From: Janthinobacterium sp. J1-1
GTDB lineage: Bacteria > Pseudomonadota > Gammaproteobacteria > Burkholderiales > Burkholderiaceae_D
Direction: 5' to 3'
NCBI RefSeq assembly: GCF_030944405.1
Contig: NZ_CP132339.1
Span: forward strand, 5,766,001-5,830,000
DNA: 64,000 nucleotides
Below, piece by piece: positions 51,326 through 61,092 of this stretch (positions are counted from its first letter, which is position 1; each line of letters starts with the position of its first letter). The position numbers and the translations under genes were made by a program. Below the pieces are notes generated by a model. It made no database searches. It saw only the letters and a program-made list of their open reading frames with translations, and was not told where the DNA came from.

Positions 51326-53050
51326 TTAGAATTCTTCCCATTCATCTTCGCCGGGACGCGGCTTGCCGGCTGGCGCATGCGGCGCCAGCGATGGCTTGAC
51401 CACCCTGGCAGCCAGCGTTTTTACCGGCGCCCGCGGCGCGGCGCGCGTCAACGCGGGACGCCTGGCGACCGGCGCCGGCATGACGGTGGCCGCCGCTTCG
51501 CCGGTGCGGAACACGCTCACGGCCTCGGCCAGCCGCGCCGCCTGGTCCTGCATCGCTTCGGCGGCTGCGGCCGCCTGTTCCACCAGCGAGGCGTTCTGCT
51601 GGGTCACCTGGTCCATCTGGACGATGGCCTGGTTGACCTGCTCGATGCCGGCGCGCTGCTCGTCGCTGGCGGCCGCTATCTGCCCGACGATGCCGCTGAC
51701 CTGCCGCACGCTGTCGACGATCTCGCGCATGGTGACGCCCGCATCGTCGACCAGGCGCGCGCCGCTTTCCACCTGCGCCACCGAATCATTGATCAGCTCC
51801 TTGATTTCCCTGGCGGCCTGGCCTGAGCGCTGCGCCAGGTTGCGCACTTCGGTGGCGACCACCGCGAAACCGCGCCCCTGCTCGCCGGCGCGCGCCGCCT
51901 CGACCGCCGCATTCAGCGCCAGGATATTGGTTTGAAAGGCGATGCCGTCGATCACGCCGATGATGTCGACGATCTTGCGCGACGAGGCATTGATGGCGCC
52001 CATGGTGTCGACCACCTGCGCCACCACCGCGCCGCCCTTGCCCGCCACCGTGGAGGCCGAGGCGGCCAGGCCATTTGCTTCACGCGCGTTCTGGGCATTC
52101 TGCTGCACCGTGCCGGTCAGCTCTTCCATCGACGAGGCCGTTTCTTCCAGCGAACTGGCCTGCTGCTCGGTGCGCGACGACAAATCGAGGTTGCCGGCGG
52201 CGATCTGGCGCGAGGCGGTGGCGATGCTGTCGGTGCCGCCGCGCACTTCGGTGACGATGCGCAGCAGGCTGGCCGCCATCTCGCGCAGGGCCTGCATCAG
52301 TTCGCCGGTTTCATCTTGTGATGTCACCTCGACGCGCACCGTCAGGTCGCCCTCGGCCACCTGCCGCGCCACCTCGATGGCCGAGCGCAAGGGCCGGCTG
52401 ATATTGCGCGCCAGCCACATCGCGATCATCGCCGCCAGCAGCATCGTCAGGGCGCCGCCACCGAGCAGCACCCAGCGCGTCTGCGCCTGCAGCGATGCCG
52501 CCGCGCTGCTGCGCCCGGCCAGCAGGCTTTCTTCCGCATCGCCGATTTGCGTCAGCAGCGCGCGCATGGCGTCCATGCCCTGCTTGCCCTTGCCCTGCCG
52601 TTCCAACGCCAGCACCGGTTCGATCTCCGCCGTGCCTTGCGCCGCCGCGCGCCGCAGGGCGATCACCGGGTCGAGCGCGCCACTCAGCCACGCCTGCTGC
52701 GCCGTCTCCAGCTGCGCCAGGCGCTGCTGCTGGGCCGGGTTGTCACTGGTCAGCGCGCGGATCTCGCCCAACTGCCGCAGGAAGGCGGCCTTGCCCTTCG
52801 TATACGGGTCGAGCGAACTGTCCAGGCCGGTGGTCACATAGCCGCGCTCGCCCGTTTCCATATTGAGCAGGCTTTCCAGCAGTTCGCTGGCCTTGCCCAG
52901 CACCTGGTAAGTGTGAGTATTGATGGCGTTGGCATCGGACAGCCTGGCGAAATTGACGGAGGCCACCGTGACCAGGACGGCCACCAGCAGCACGGTGGCG
53001 CCAAAACCGCCATACAGGCGGGTGGCGATGCGTAGATCGGCAATGCGCAT
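51326..53050 (-). CDS. Methyl-accepting chemotaxis protein with CHASE3-type sensor
   Basis: A 574-residue chemoreceptor. Order: membrane segment 1 (about 10-32), a periplasmic CHASE3-like four-helix domain (about 35-185, with [21 protein letters not shown]), membrane segment 2 (about 190-212), HAMP (about 213-265), and the MA signalling domain whose hairpin tip carries [17 protein letters not shown] and [38 protein letters not shown]-type sequence. The C-terminal EDEWEEF fits the CheR/CheB-tether pentapeptide (xWxxF). The ligand is unknown. The start is the ATG at 53048-53050; the gene is followed by the BlaI operator region. Confidence 0.94.
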   Translation of the reverse strand: [574 protein letters not shown]

Positions 53051-53300
53051 GATGATTCTCCAGGTGAAAAATCGTGGCGCGGCATCTCCCGCGCGGAGCT
53101 GACGGAAATATTATCGAAAAGTTCAAAACAGGCGCGCCACCTTGATCTGAATCAGTTACAGCGCTTTTTGACTATGCTGTTATACTTCGCGTGTGCGGCA
53201 CAAATGACCAGTCCCCTTGCCGCTGTCTTTCGACCCTAATCTGATTGCCTGCGACTGGCGCCTCCCGATGGCGACAGGCCGATCTCACAATAAAGTTACC

Positions 53301-54674
53301 ATGTCCTTTTCCTCCCTCGGATTGTCCGACGCTATCGTTCGTGCCGTTACCGAACACGGCTACACCGTACCGACCCCGATCCAGACCCAGGCGATTCCCG
53401 CCGTACTGGCTGGCGGCGACCTGCTGGCCGGCGCACAGACCGGCACCGGCAAGACGGCCGGCTTCACGCTGCCCGTGCTGCACCGCCTGTCGACCGACGC
53501 CAATGGCGCGGCCATCACCAGCAACAGCTCGACGCGCCCGATCCGCGCGCTGATCCTGGCGCCAACACGCGAACTGGCGGCCCAGGTCGAAGAAAGCGTG
53601 CGCGCCTACAGCAAGTACACCAAGCTGAACTCGACCGTGATCTTCGGCGGCGTCGGCATCAACCCGCAAATCAAGCAGCTGAAACATGGCGTCGACATCC
53701 TGGTCGCCACGCCGGGCCGCCTGCTGGACCATATGGGCCAGGGCACGGTCGATCTGTCGAAAGTGGAAATCCTGATCCTCGATGAAGCCGACCGCATGCT
53801 GGACATGGGCTTTATCCGCGACATCAAGAAAGTGCTGGCCGTGCTGCCGCCGAAACGCCAGAACTTGCTGTTCTCGGCCACCTTCTCGGAAGAGATCAAG
53901 GCCCTGGCCGATGGCCTGCTGAACAAGCCGGCCATGATCGAAGTCGCGCGCCGCAATTCGACCGTCGAAGTGATCAAGCAGAAGATCCATCCGGTCGACC
54001 GCGACAAGAAGCACCCGATGCTGTCGTACCTGATCAAGTCGAACAACTGGACGCAGGTACTGGTCTTTACCCGCACCAAGCACGGCGCCAACAAGCTGGT
54101 CGAGCAATTGGGCGCGGACGGCATCGGCGCGCTGGCGATCCACGGCAACAAGAGCCAGTCGGCCCGCACACGCGCGCTGACCGAGTTCAAGGATGGCACC
54201 CTGCAAGTGCTGGTGGCCACCGACATCGCCGCGCGCGGTATCGATATCGACCAGTTGCCGCACGTCGTCAACTACGACCTGCCGAACATTCCGGAAGACT
54301 ATGTGCACCGTATCGGCCGTACCGGCCGTGCCGGTGCCAAGGGCGAAGCCGTGTCGCTGGTCTGCGTGGATGAGCACGAAATGTTGAAAGACATCGAAAA
54401 GCTGATCAAGCAAACCCTGCCGCGTGAAGTCATCGAAGGCTTCGAGCCGGACCTGAACGCCCGCGCCCAGCCTGTGCAACTGCGCAGCGGCACCGGCGGT
54501 CACCGCAACAACAGCCGCGCGCCAGCCGGCGCCGTGGTGCGCGTGAAAACCGGCGGCAGCGGCGCCAAGCCACGCAGCGCCGGCCCATCGGGCGGCGGCG
54601 GTGGCGGCGGCAACCGTTCCGGCAATGCGCCGCGTTCGGCGGCCAACCACCGTTCGGGCGGCCGCGGCCGCTAA
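53301..54674 (+). CDS. rhlE: DEAD-box RNA helicase, RhlE type
   Basis: A 457-residue ATP-dependent RNA helicase. Motifs: Q motif ([14 protein letters not shown]), Walker A AQTGTGKT (about 45-52), DEAD ([12 protein letters not shown], about 158-169), SAT (LLFSATFS), and VI ([10 protein letters not shown]). The C-terminal tail (about 385-457) is rich in Gly, Arg, Asn and Ser, typical of RhlE proteins that act in RNA decay, ribosome assembly or cold adaptation. The start at 53301 opens with the conserved MSFSSLGLS; the frame is open upstream but not conserved. A terminator follows 25 bp after the stop. Confidence 0.93.
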   Translation: MSFSSLGLSDAIVRAVTEHGYTVPTPIQTQAIPAVLAGGDLLAGAQTGTGKTAGFTLPVLHRLSTDANGAAITSNSSTRPIRALILAPTRELAAQVEESVRAYSKYTKLNSTVIFGGVGINPQIKQLKHGVDILVATPGRLLDHMGQGTVDLSKVEILILDEADRMLDMGFIRDIKKVLAVLPPKRQNLLFSATFSEEIKALADGLLNKPAMIEVARRNSTVEVIKQKIHPVDRDKKHPMLSYLIKSNNWTQVLVFTRTKHGANKLVEQLGADGIGALAIHGNKSQSARTRALTEFKDGTLQVLVATDIAARGIDIDQLPHVVNYDLPNIPEDYVHRIGRTGRAGAKGEAVSLVCVDEHEMLKDIEKLIKQTLPREVIEGFEPDLNARAQPVQLRSGTGGHRNNSRAPAGAVVRVKTGGSGAKPRSAGPSGGGGGGGNRSGNAPRSAANHRSGGRGR

Positions 54675-54698
54675 TACCAGGCCACAAGCCTGTACGAC

Positions 54699-54734
54699 CA
54701 ACCGCCCCCCAGGCAACTGCGGGGCGGTTTTTTC
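54699..54734 (+). terminator. Intrinsic terminator after rhlE
   Basis: Stem AACCGCCCC / GGGGCGGTT with a short loop and six T residues. The T-run overlaps the stop codon of the convergent histidine kinase gene. Confidence 0.88.
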
Positions 54735-55830
54735 ATGGCGCCACAGGCGGAGCCAAAGGCAAGACGATGCGTGCCAGCACGCCGCCACCGGGCCGGCCCG
54801 CCACGCTCAGGCGCGCCCTGCCGCCATATTGCAGGGCCAGCCGTTCACGCACGCTGCGCAGGCCCAGGCCGCCGCCGCGCGTGGCCGGCGCCGCCTGCAG
54901 GCCGACACCGGTGTCGCACACTTCCAGCAGCACCATCCCTGGCGCTTGCGGGTCGCGGCATGCGGTCACGGACAGGCGCACGGGGCCGGCCTTCGGCTCG
55001 ATGCCGTGCTTGATGGCGTTTTCCACCAGGGTATGCAGCAGCAGGGGCGCCAGCGGCACCTCAAGCAGTTCCGGCGCCAGCGTGCAGACGGTATCGAGCC
55101 TGGCACCCATGCGTATCTTCATCACTTCCAGGTAAGCCCGCACGGAATCGATTTCCGAGCCGATGGTGCCGCCGCCCTGCGTGCCGGCCGGCACCGCCGC
55201 GCGCAGATAGCGGATCAGATGGCCGGTCATGGCTGCCGCATCGTGCGGCTTGCTGGTGGCCAGATACTGCACATGCGCCAGGGTATTCCACAAGAAATGC
55301 GGTTCCACCTGCGCCCGCAGCAAGGCCGTTTCCGCCTGCGCCAGGGCGCGCTCGCGCTCGGCCAGGGTGGCTTGCGCCTGCGCCGCCGCCAGTTGCGCCG
55401 CCAGCGCGCGCCGTTCCTGGCGCAGGTGGCGCAAGGTGGCGCGTCCGGCCACCAGCAAGGCCAGCGCGCACGCGCCGAAGACGATGAAATCGGTGGCGCG
55501 GTCGCCCTGCATGAAGCGGGCACTGAGCGGCAGCGGCAACAGCGCGGCGGCGGCCGCCGCCAGCGCGAACACGATGACCGCCCCCAGCGCCAGTTCGCCC
55601 ACCGCGCTCAAGGCGGCCACGCTAGCGGCCGCCAGCTCGCCGCGCACGCGGCGCGTGGCCAGCGCCAGCAGCAGCATCGCGGCGCCCAGCGCCACGCCGG
55701 CCAGCACGCCCTGCGCCGACCAGTCGCCGCCCAGCACCTGGCCACCCAGCCATTCGAGCAGGGCCAGCCCCAGCAGGACCAGCATGCCGGCCAACAGGCG
55801 CACCGCGCCCCGTGAAACAGGCGGCCCCAT
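54733..55830 (-). CDS. LytS-type sensor histidine kinase
   Basis: A 365-residue membrane kinase. Four hydrophobic segments (about 10-30, 40-58, 70-100 and 113-130) form the sensor, followed by a coiled coil (about 131-172). The His_kinase (PF06580) box is LRAQVEPHFLWNTLAHVQYL, with phospho-acceptor His178, and the C-terminal HATPase has HTLVENAIKHGIEPKAG and GGLGLRSVRERL. It overlaps the response regulator stop (TGATG) and is therefore translationally coupled. The start is the ATG at 55828-55830. Its transmembrane sensor is not of the 5TM-LytS family, so the signal is unknown. Confidence 0.9.
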   Translation of the reverse strand: MGPPVSRGAVRLLAGMLVLLGLALLEWLGGQVLGGDWSAQGVLAGVALGAAMLLLALATRRVRGELAAASVAALSAVGELALGAVIVFALAAAAAALLPLPLSARFMQGDRATDFIVFGACALALLVAGRATLRHLRQERRALAAQLAAAQAQATLAERERALAQAETALLRAQVEPHFLWNTLAHVQYLATSKPHDAAAMTGHLIRYLRAAVPAGTQGGGTIGSEIDSVRAYLEVMKIRMGARLDTVCTLAPELLEVPLAPLLLHTLVENAIKHGIEPKAGPVRLSVTACRDPQAPGMVLLEVCDTGVGLQAAPATRGGGLGLRSVRERLALQYGGRARLSVAGRPGGGVLARIVLPLAPPVAP

Positions 55831-56579
55831 CACATCGCGCGGAACAGATGGTGGTTCGGCAGCGACACTTTCAGCCGCGGCAGATCGACCTTCAGCTCGA
55901 TCTCCATCACCTCGCCATGGCGGTGCACGGCGCGGATATGGCGCCGGTTGACCAGGGTGCTGCGGTGCGTCTGCAGGTATTGCCCTGGCTCCAGCCGGTC
56001 GCTCAGCTGGCGCAGCGAATGGCGGATCAGGCCGTCGCAGCCCTCGCCCACCACGCGCGTATATTTGCTGTCGGCCTCGAAGTAGTACACATCGTCGACA
56101 TGCAGCATGCACACTTCCTTGCCGACCGCCACATGCAGCCACTCCAGGCGCTCCACCGGCGGTTCCGGCGCCGGCGCCACTGCGACGCCCAGCTGCGCCA
56201 GCGCCGCCGCCAGCCCCTGCAACGGCGCGCCCTGCTGCAATTTCGCCACCACTTTGGCCAGCCGTTCCGTCGCCAGAGGCTTGAGCACATAATCGACGGC
56301 ATTCGCCTCGAAGGCCTGCAGCGCATGATTGTCGAACGCGGTGACAAACACCACCCGCGTACCGACGGTCAGCGCATGGGCCACCTGCAAGCCCGTCAGG
56401 CCCGGCATGCGGATATCGAGAAAGGCGATGTCCGGGCGCAGCGCCTGGATCATGGCCAGCGCGGCCACGCCATCCTCGGCTTCGCCCAGCACCCGCAAGC
56501 CGGGCCACAGCGCCAGCAGCTGTTCGCGCAGGGCGGCGCGCATATGCGGTTCATCGTCGGCCAGAACGGCAGTGCTCAT
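55830..56579 (-). CDS. LytTR-family response regulator
   Basis: A 249-residue regulator. The receiver domain (about 1-120) has the acidic pocket in ADDE and the phospho-acceptor Asp55 in IAFLDIRMPGLTG. A linker (about 122-145) is followed by the LytTR DNA-binding domain (about 146-245), with MLHVDDVYYFEADSKYTRVV and LQTHRSTLVNRRHIRAVHRH. It is coupled to the kinase gene downstream and divergent from the small secreted protein/CHAT operon, which is a plausible target. The start is the ATG at 56577-56579. Confidence 0.93.
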   Translation of the reverse strand: MSTAVLADDEPHMRAALREQLLALWPGLRVLGEAEDGVAALAMIQALRPDIAFLDIRMPGLTGLQVAHALTVGTRVVFVTAFDNHALQAFEANAVDYVLKPLATERLAKVVAKLQQGAPLQGLAAALAQLGVAVAPAPEPPVERLEWLHVAVGKEVCMLHVDDVYYFEADSKYTRVVGEGCDGLIRHSLRQLSDRLEPGQYLQTHRSTLVNRRHIRAVHRHGEVMEIELKVDLPRLKVSLPNHHLFRAM

Positions 56580-56732
56580 GTGATACTTTCATTAAAATAA
56601 ATCACGGCCATGATAGGCCAGTCATGACGGCGCGTCCATCACCGGGCGGGCCTGGACCAGGCACCGGCCATATTGCCGTCAAGCACTGTTGTGACTGTTA
56701 TACTGATGCTCAATTCACAATCTCTGCCGGCC

Positions 56733-57251
56733 ATGCCATCCACCTTTTCCTTGCTACCATCGTGCCTGCTGGCGCCCTTGCTGGCGCTGGCCGGCATGGC
56801 GCAGGCGGCGCCGCTCGACACGTCGACCTTGCTGCAGCTGCACAGGCTGCAGCAGCTGGAACTGGCGGCCGGACACCCGCTGGCGCTGGAAACGGCGCTG
56901 TGCATGGACGAGCAGCTCGGTCCCGCCTGGAAACTGCCGGGCGCCGGCGCCTTGCCGCCCAGCCGCTGGCAGTCGGTGGCGGAACGGATACGCCTGAGCG
57001 CCGAGCAATGCACGCTGCCCGATGATGGGCGGCAATATCGCGACACGGCCAGCTGGCGCGCGGCGCTGCGCGGCAAGCTGGCGCAGCGCGAGCAGATGGA
57101 AGCGGAGCGGCGCCGCCTGCGCGCCTGCGTGGCGCAGGCGGCCGACGCCGAACAGCTGAAGCAGTGCATCGCCGCGCCAGGCCAGCCCCCGCTCACGCCC
57201 GAGACCTGGCAGCGCTGGCTGACCCTGTACGCCAACCGCAGCGTGCAATGA
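56733..57251 (+). CDS. Small exported protein coupled to the CHAT protease
   Basis: No family recognised. The 172 residues begin with a signal peptide (MPSTFSLLPSCLLAPLLALAG, cleavage likely after MAQA), so it is predicted periplasmic. The mature part is helical and contains four Cys residues (in ALCMDEQ, AEQCTLP, LRACVAQ and KQCIAAP), which could form two disulfides. The last helices (AQREQMEAERRRLRACVAQAADAE) are strongly charged. The start at 56733 is preferred to upstream in-frame ATGs (56706, 56673) because a TATACT element lies at 56699-56704. The stop overlaps the CHAT start (ATGA). It may be substrate, inhibitor or cofactor of the protease; that is inference. Confidence 0.72.
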   Translation: MPSTFSLLPSCLLAPLLALAGMAQAAPLDTSTLLQLHRLQQLELAAGHPLALETALCMDEQLGPAWKLPGAGALPPSRWQSVAERIRLSAEQCTLPDDGRQYRDTASWRAALRGKLAQREQMEAERRRLRACVAQAADAEQLKQCIAAPGQPPLTPETWQRWLTLYANRSVQ

Positions 57252-59614
57252 CACAGCATGCCGCACGCCGTCGCAAGGTACTGGCGGCGCTGGCCTGCCT
57301 GGCCGCGCCGTGGGGCCGCGCCGCGCCGCAGCCGGGCGCCATCGCGCCCGACACCAGCGTGTTTCCGCAGCTGGACGCCAAAATGCGCGCCGGCAACCGG
57401 CTGTTACTGGAAAAGAAGTTCCTCGCCGGTCACACCTTGCTGGCCGAGGCGCTGGCCATCGTGGAAGCCGACCCGGCGCGGCGCTGGCCGTTTCGCGCCA
57501 TGGTCCTGCCACACCTTGGCTTTGCCGAGCTGGCCCTGGGAAACACGCGGCAGGCGGTCGAGCTCCTGTTCCAGGCAATCCAAACCCAGGACCGCATCAC
57601 GGCCGAACAGCTGCAGCCGTTTGCCAGGCTGCCGGCGGCGATGGAAACCGCGATGGGAAAACAGCTGTTGAAGATCGAGTATGGCCGCCAGCTGCTGTCG
57701 GCCATCGGTGCACCACAGGCCGTGCGCACGGTCGGCGAGATACCGTTCGACACCACCCACGCCACGGCCGAAATGTGGTTCACCACGGCGCGCGCGCTGC
57801 ATGCCGATGGCGACTTTGCGCGGCTGGCACGCTTTTACCGCGAACGCATCGCCACGCTGCAGGCGGCCGCCGACGACCTGCCCGCCATGCTGGCGCAGGA
57901 ATACCGCCACTTCAAGGTCGGCCTGCTGCTGTGGCAGGCGGGCCAGGAGGCTGCCGCCGGCGAGGCCTACGCCGCGGCCTTGCGCACCAACGGCCAGCGT
58001 TTTTCCTGCCTCGAACGGACCGGCGCCACCATGGAAGGCCTGTGGTCGGGTGTCGCCATGCGCCGCACCATCGTCTCGGCCCAGCTGGAACAGGCGCGCC
58101 GCGCAGGCGGCTTGCAGCGCCATGCCGGCGCGCTGCTGCAGAGCGTGCTGGCCGCCAAGGGCGGCGGCGCGCGCTACCAGGAAGCCTTGATGCACAAGCT
58201 CAATGCCAGCCTTGACGCGCCACTGATCGCCTGCCGCCAGCAGCTGCGGCAGCTGGAAGACCAGATCGCCGCGCTGCCGCAGACGCTGACCGATGTCACC
58301 GTCTTCATGCAACTGTCGGCCATGCACGGCATGCTGGTCAGCCAGGCGTCGGCCGCGCTGCGGATAGCCGGCCTGGACAGCATCGACCTGGCCCTGCTGC
58401 AAGACAGCCTCGGCAAGCATGCGCTGATCGGCTTTTTCGTCTATGCGCCACCGTCGGCGACCGCGCTGGAGCCGGCGCCGCCACGCTATCTGCGCTATTG
58501 CGTGCACGCGACAGGCATCGCCCTGCACGACCTGGGGCCGCAGGCGGCGCTGGAACAGGCCGTGCACCGCTACCGTGCCGCACTGACGCGCAAGACGGAC
58601 GCCGCCGGCGCCGCGACGCTGGCGCAGCTGCTGCTGCGGGACCTGCCCACCGCCGTGCTGGCGGCGCCCGAATGGATCATCGATGCCGACGCCGCCCTGC
58701 ACCTGCTGCCCTTCGACGCCCTGCCCGACGCCGGGGGCCAGCCGCTGGCGCTGACCCGCAACTGCCGCCATGTCAGCTCGCCGGTCCAGTTGCTGCCACG
58801 CCAGGACCAGGCAGCCAACGCCAGGCCTGGACAGGGACAGGGACCTGGGCCGGCCGCCATCTTCGCCGATCCCGCCTATGGCGCCGGCCTGGCGCAGCCG
58901 GCCAGCGCCACCATGCGCTTCGCCATGCCGGGCCACGCCAGCGCCGGCGAGCGGCAACGCCTGGTGGCGGTCGCGCCCTTGCCCGACACGGCCGGCGAAG
59001 CGCAGGCCGTGCTGGCCAGCCTGCGGCAACTGGGCATCGCCAGCGTGCTGCACCAGGGCATATATGCCAGCATCGGCGCCATGCAGGCGAGCGAGGCGCC
59101 GATCGTGCTGCATGTGGCCGCCCATGCCATCCTGGGCCAGGATATCGACGCCGCCACGGCGCCCACGCCGCGACAGGAACAGGAGTGGATGGACATGCTG
59201 CTGCCGGGCCGGCGCGCAGGCCTGCTGCTGTCGCGCGGCGGCCAGGCCGACCTGATGCTGGCCAAGGATATCGCGCGCCTGCGCTTGCACGGCACGCAGC
59301 TGGTGGTGCTGTCGGCCTGCAATACCGGCAATGGCACGGTGCTGCCGGGCGAAGGCCTGGCCAGCCTGCGCCGGGCCGTGGAAATGGCCGGCGCGCGCAG
59401 TTCCATCACCTCGCTGTGGAGCGTGCCCAGCGAGGCAAGCGCGGAACTGATGCGGCATCTGTACGGCCATATCGGCGCCGGCATGGCACCGGGCGCGGCC
59501 CTGCACCGCGCCAAGCAGGCCCTGATACGGCAGGGCCGCCCGCCGCTCGACTGGGCCGGCTTTGTATTTGCGGGAACGGATGCGGCGCTGGTGGCGCCGC
59601 AGCGCGCCGCATAA
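57248..59614 (+). CDS. Exported CHAT-domain (caspase-like) protease
   Basis: A 788-residue protein. The N-terminus MTQHAARRRKVLAALACLAAP has an Arg-rich n-region and hydrophobic core, suggesting export, possibly by Tat. Residues about 35-330 are helical with TPR-like repeats (LLLEKKFLAGHTLLAEALAIVEAD, LAQEYRHFKVGLLLWQAGQEAAAGEAYAAALR in part). The C-terminal CHAT domain (about 430-785) carries the presumed dyad His626 (LHVAAHAIL) and Cys691 (LSACNTGNG), followed by LPGEGLASLRRAVEMAGARS and SLWSVPSEAS, as in active members. CHAT proteases are usually cytosolic; a periplasmic one is unusual. The start overlaps the preceding small protein stop. A terminator was not found. Confidence 0.87.
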   Translation: MTQHAARRRKVLAALACLAAPWGRAAPQPGAIAPDTSVFPQLDAKMRAGNRLLLEKKFLAGHTLLAEALAIVEADPARRWPFRAMVLPHLGFAELALGNTRQAVELLFQAIQTQDRITAEQLQPFARLPAAMETAMGKQLLKIEYGRQLLSAIGAPQAVRTVGEIPFDTTHATAEMWFTTARALHADGDFARLARFYRERIATLQAAADDLPAMLAQEYRHFKVGLLLWQAGQEAAAGEAYAAALRTNGQRFSCLERTGATMEGLWSGVAMRRTIVSAQLEQARRAGGLQRHAGALLQSVLAAKGGGARYQEALMHKLNASLDAPLIACRQQLRQLEDQIAALPQTLTDVTVFMQLSAMHGMLVSQASAALRIAGLDSIDLALLQDSLGKHALIGFFVYAPPSATALEPAPPRYLRYCVHATGIALHDLGPQAALEQAVHRYRAALTRKTDAAGAATLAQLLLRDLPTAVLAAPEWIIDADAALHLLPFDALPDAGGQPLALTRNCRHVSSPVQLLPRQDQAANARPGQGQGPGPAAIFADPAYGAGLAQPASATMRFAMPGHASAGERQRLVAVAPLPDTAGEAQAVLASLRQLGIASVLHQGIYASIGAMQASEAPIVLHVAAHAILGQDIDAATAPTPRQEQEWMDMLLPGRRAGLLLSRGGQADLMLAKDIARLRLHGTQLVVLSACNTGNGTVLPGEGLASLRRAVEMAGARSSITSLWSVPSEASAELMRHLYGHIGAGMAPGAALHRAKQALIRQGRPPLDWAGFVFAGTDAALVAPQRAA

Positions 59615-59617
59615 GAC

Positions 59618-60049
59618 TCAGCGCTTGGCCTTGTTCTTGGCCTTGTAGGCCTCGATTTCCGCGGCGGCCTTGTTGAAATCAAGCTGTGCCAGGCTGTCCT
59701 TGACGGCGCTGACCAGCATTTCGTTGGCCACGTCGATGCTGGCTTTCTTGGTGTTGACATAGGTCGATGTGCGGCCCGCATCGGCCTTGACGCGCGAGCT
59801 GCTGTCGATCAGCGTGACCGCCGCCCATGCCACGGAGACGCCGTCGAGCACGGTGGCATCGCCACTGACCTGCAAGCTGAGCTTCTTGGCATTGAGCACG
59901 GCGCACTGCGCATCGCTGATCGGCCAGCCGCCGGAAGCGGTCACGATTTCCCGGATGCTCTCCACCGTGCTGGTGTTGAAGGTGCATGCGGCCTGCGCCG
60001 CAGGCAGCATGGCGCACAAAGTCAGAGCGGAGAAAACGAATTTTTTCAT
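59618..60049 (-). CDS. Small exported protein of unknown function
   Basis: No family recognised. The 143 residues start with a clear signal peptide (MKKFVFSALTLCAMLPAAQA, cleaved before ACTF). The mature part has two Cys (in ACTFNTS and DAQCAVL) and a serine/valine-rich middle that looks beta-structured (LSLQVSGDATVLDGVSVAWAAVTL). It ends in a Lys/Ala helix (KAAAEIEAYKAKNKAKR). The stop is 4 bp from the convergent CHAT gene, so the two may overlap in their 3' ends. The start is the ATG at 60047-60049 with an AAGGAAATG context. Confidence 0.75.
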   Translation of the reverse strand: MKKFVFSALTLCAMLPAAQAACTFNTSTVESIREIVTASGGWPISDAQCAVLNAKKLSLQVSGDATVLDGVSVAWAAVTLIDSSSRVKADAGRTSTYVNTKKASIDVANEMLVSAVKDSLAQLDFNKAAAEIEAYKAKNKAKR

Positions 60050-60315
60050 GATGACATTTCCTTGATTAAAGATGCCTGCGCATCGGTCTGTGGTGCGGTC
60101 AGCGCCGTGCGGTCACGCCCGGCTGCATGGACACCATTCTGGTTGAACATCGTGCGCCGCACAGCCGGCTTTGGACCAAGCCCGCCAACAGCGCGACAAA
60201 CGCCCCCTGGGCGGCGACGAATGGCCGGCAGAATGCCATGAACATTGCCTAAACGCAATGCTTTGCCACCCGCTGGCGCCGATAATCGGCTTTCCCTCCC
60301 GCTACGCCGAACGCC

Positions 60316-61092
60316 ATGAAACGCTTGCCTGCGATTGCCCTCTTTTTGTCGAGCCTGCTGCTGGGCGGCTGCGCCACGTCCGGCAGCGGCGCGCCCGCCA
60401 GCGCCCAAGTGCTGGCGCTGGCCGATGACGCCAAGGCCCTGCAGGCGTTTGGCGAACTGGCGCTGCGCCACCGCGACAGCTATGACCGCCTGCGGCCCTA
60501 CCTGAGCGAGCGGCAGGACGCCAGCGAAAAAACGCTCGACCGCCAGCGCCGCGCCATGCATGCGGACGTGGCGCTGCTGCAGCTGGGCGTGTCGCAATAC
60601 CTGCAGGGCCTGGGCCAGCTGGCGCGCGACGACCGTTTTGCGTTCACCAGCGAGATCAACGCGGCCGGCGTGACGATACGCGCCTGGCCCGGCACCGGCA
60701 TCGATGACCGCGCGGTGACGGCCTACACCATCTTGCTGCGGCTGCTGGCGCGCATGCACGGCGAGGCGCGGCAGCGCCAGATGCTGGGCCAGCTGATGCA
60801 GGAAGGCGATGCCGCGCTGCAAACCCTCGTCTCGGCGCTGAACAGCCTGCTGCGCCTGTACGACAAGGCCGGCGACAATGAACGCGATATCGTGCTGGGC
60901 CTGCTGGAAACGGATATCGCCTTTGCCGATACGCCAGCGCAGCGCCTGCTGGCGGTGCTGGCGAAAACCGTGCAGCAAAGCAAGGTCGACGAATACCGGC
61001 TGTACGGCCTGCGCCACACCCTGGCGCAGCGGCAACTGGCGGCGCTGGCGCAGGAACATGCGCGCCTGGCCGCCTTGGGAGAATTGCCATGA
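60316..61092 (+). CDS. Predicted lipoprotein, helical
   Basis: No family recognised. The 258 residues open with a lipoprotein signal peptide, MKRLPAIALFLSSLLLGGC, whose lipobox LGGC puts the lipidated Cys at position 19. The rest is almost entirely helical and charged, with regularly spaced Gln/Arg/Leu (SEKTLDRQRRAMHADVALLQL, about 77-97) and little aromatic content. The stop overlaps the next start by 4 bp, so the pair is translationally coupled. Being helical, lipidated and coupled to a soluble helical partner, it could form a membrane-tethered complex; function is unknown. Confidence 0.75.
   Translation: MKRLPAIALFLSSLLLGGCATSGSGAPASAQVLALADDAKALQAFGELALRHRDSYDRLRPYLSERQDASEKTLDRQRRAMHADVALLQLGVSQYLQGLGQLARDDRFAFTSEINAAGVTIRAWPGTGIDDRAVTAYTILLRLLARMHGEARQRQMLGQLMQEGDAALQTLVSALNSLLRLYDKAGDNERDIVLGLLETDIAFADTPAQRLLAVLAKTVQQSKVDEYRLYGLRHTLAQRQLAALAQEHARLAALGELP

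Noticed and set aside
54733..56508. 591-codon minus-strand frame spanning kinase and regulator
   Set aside because: Its N-terminal third is out of frame with the LytTR regulator; the true kinase starts at 55830.
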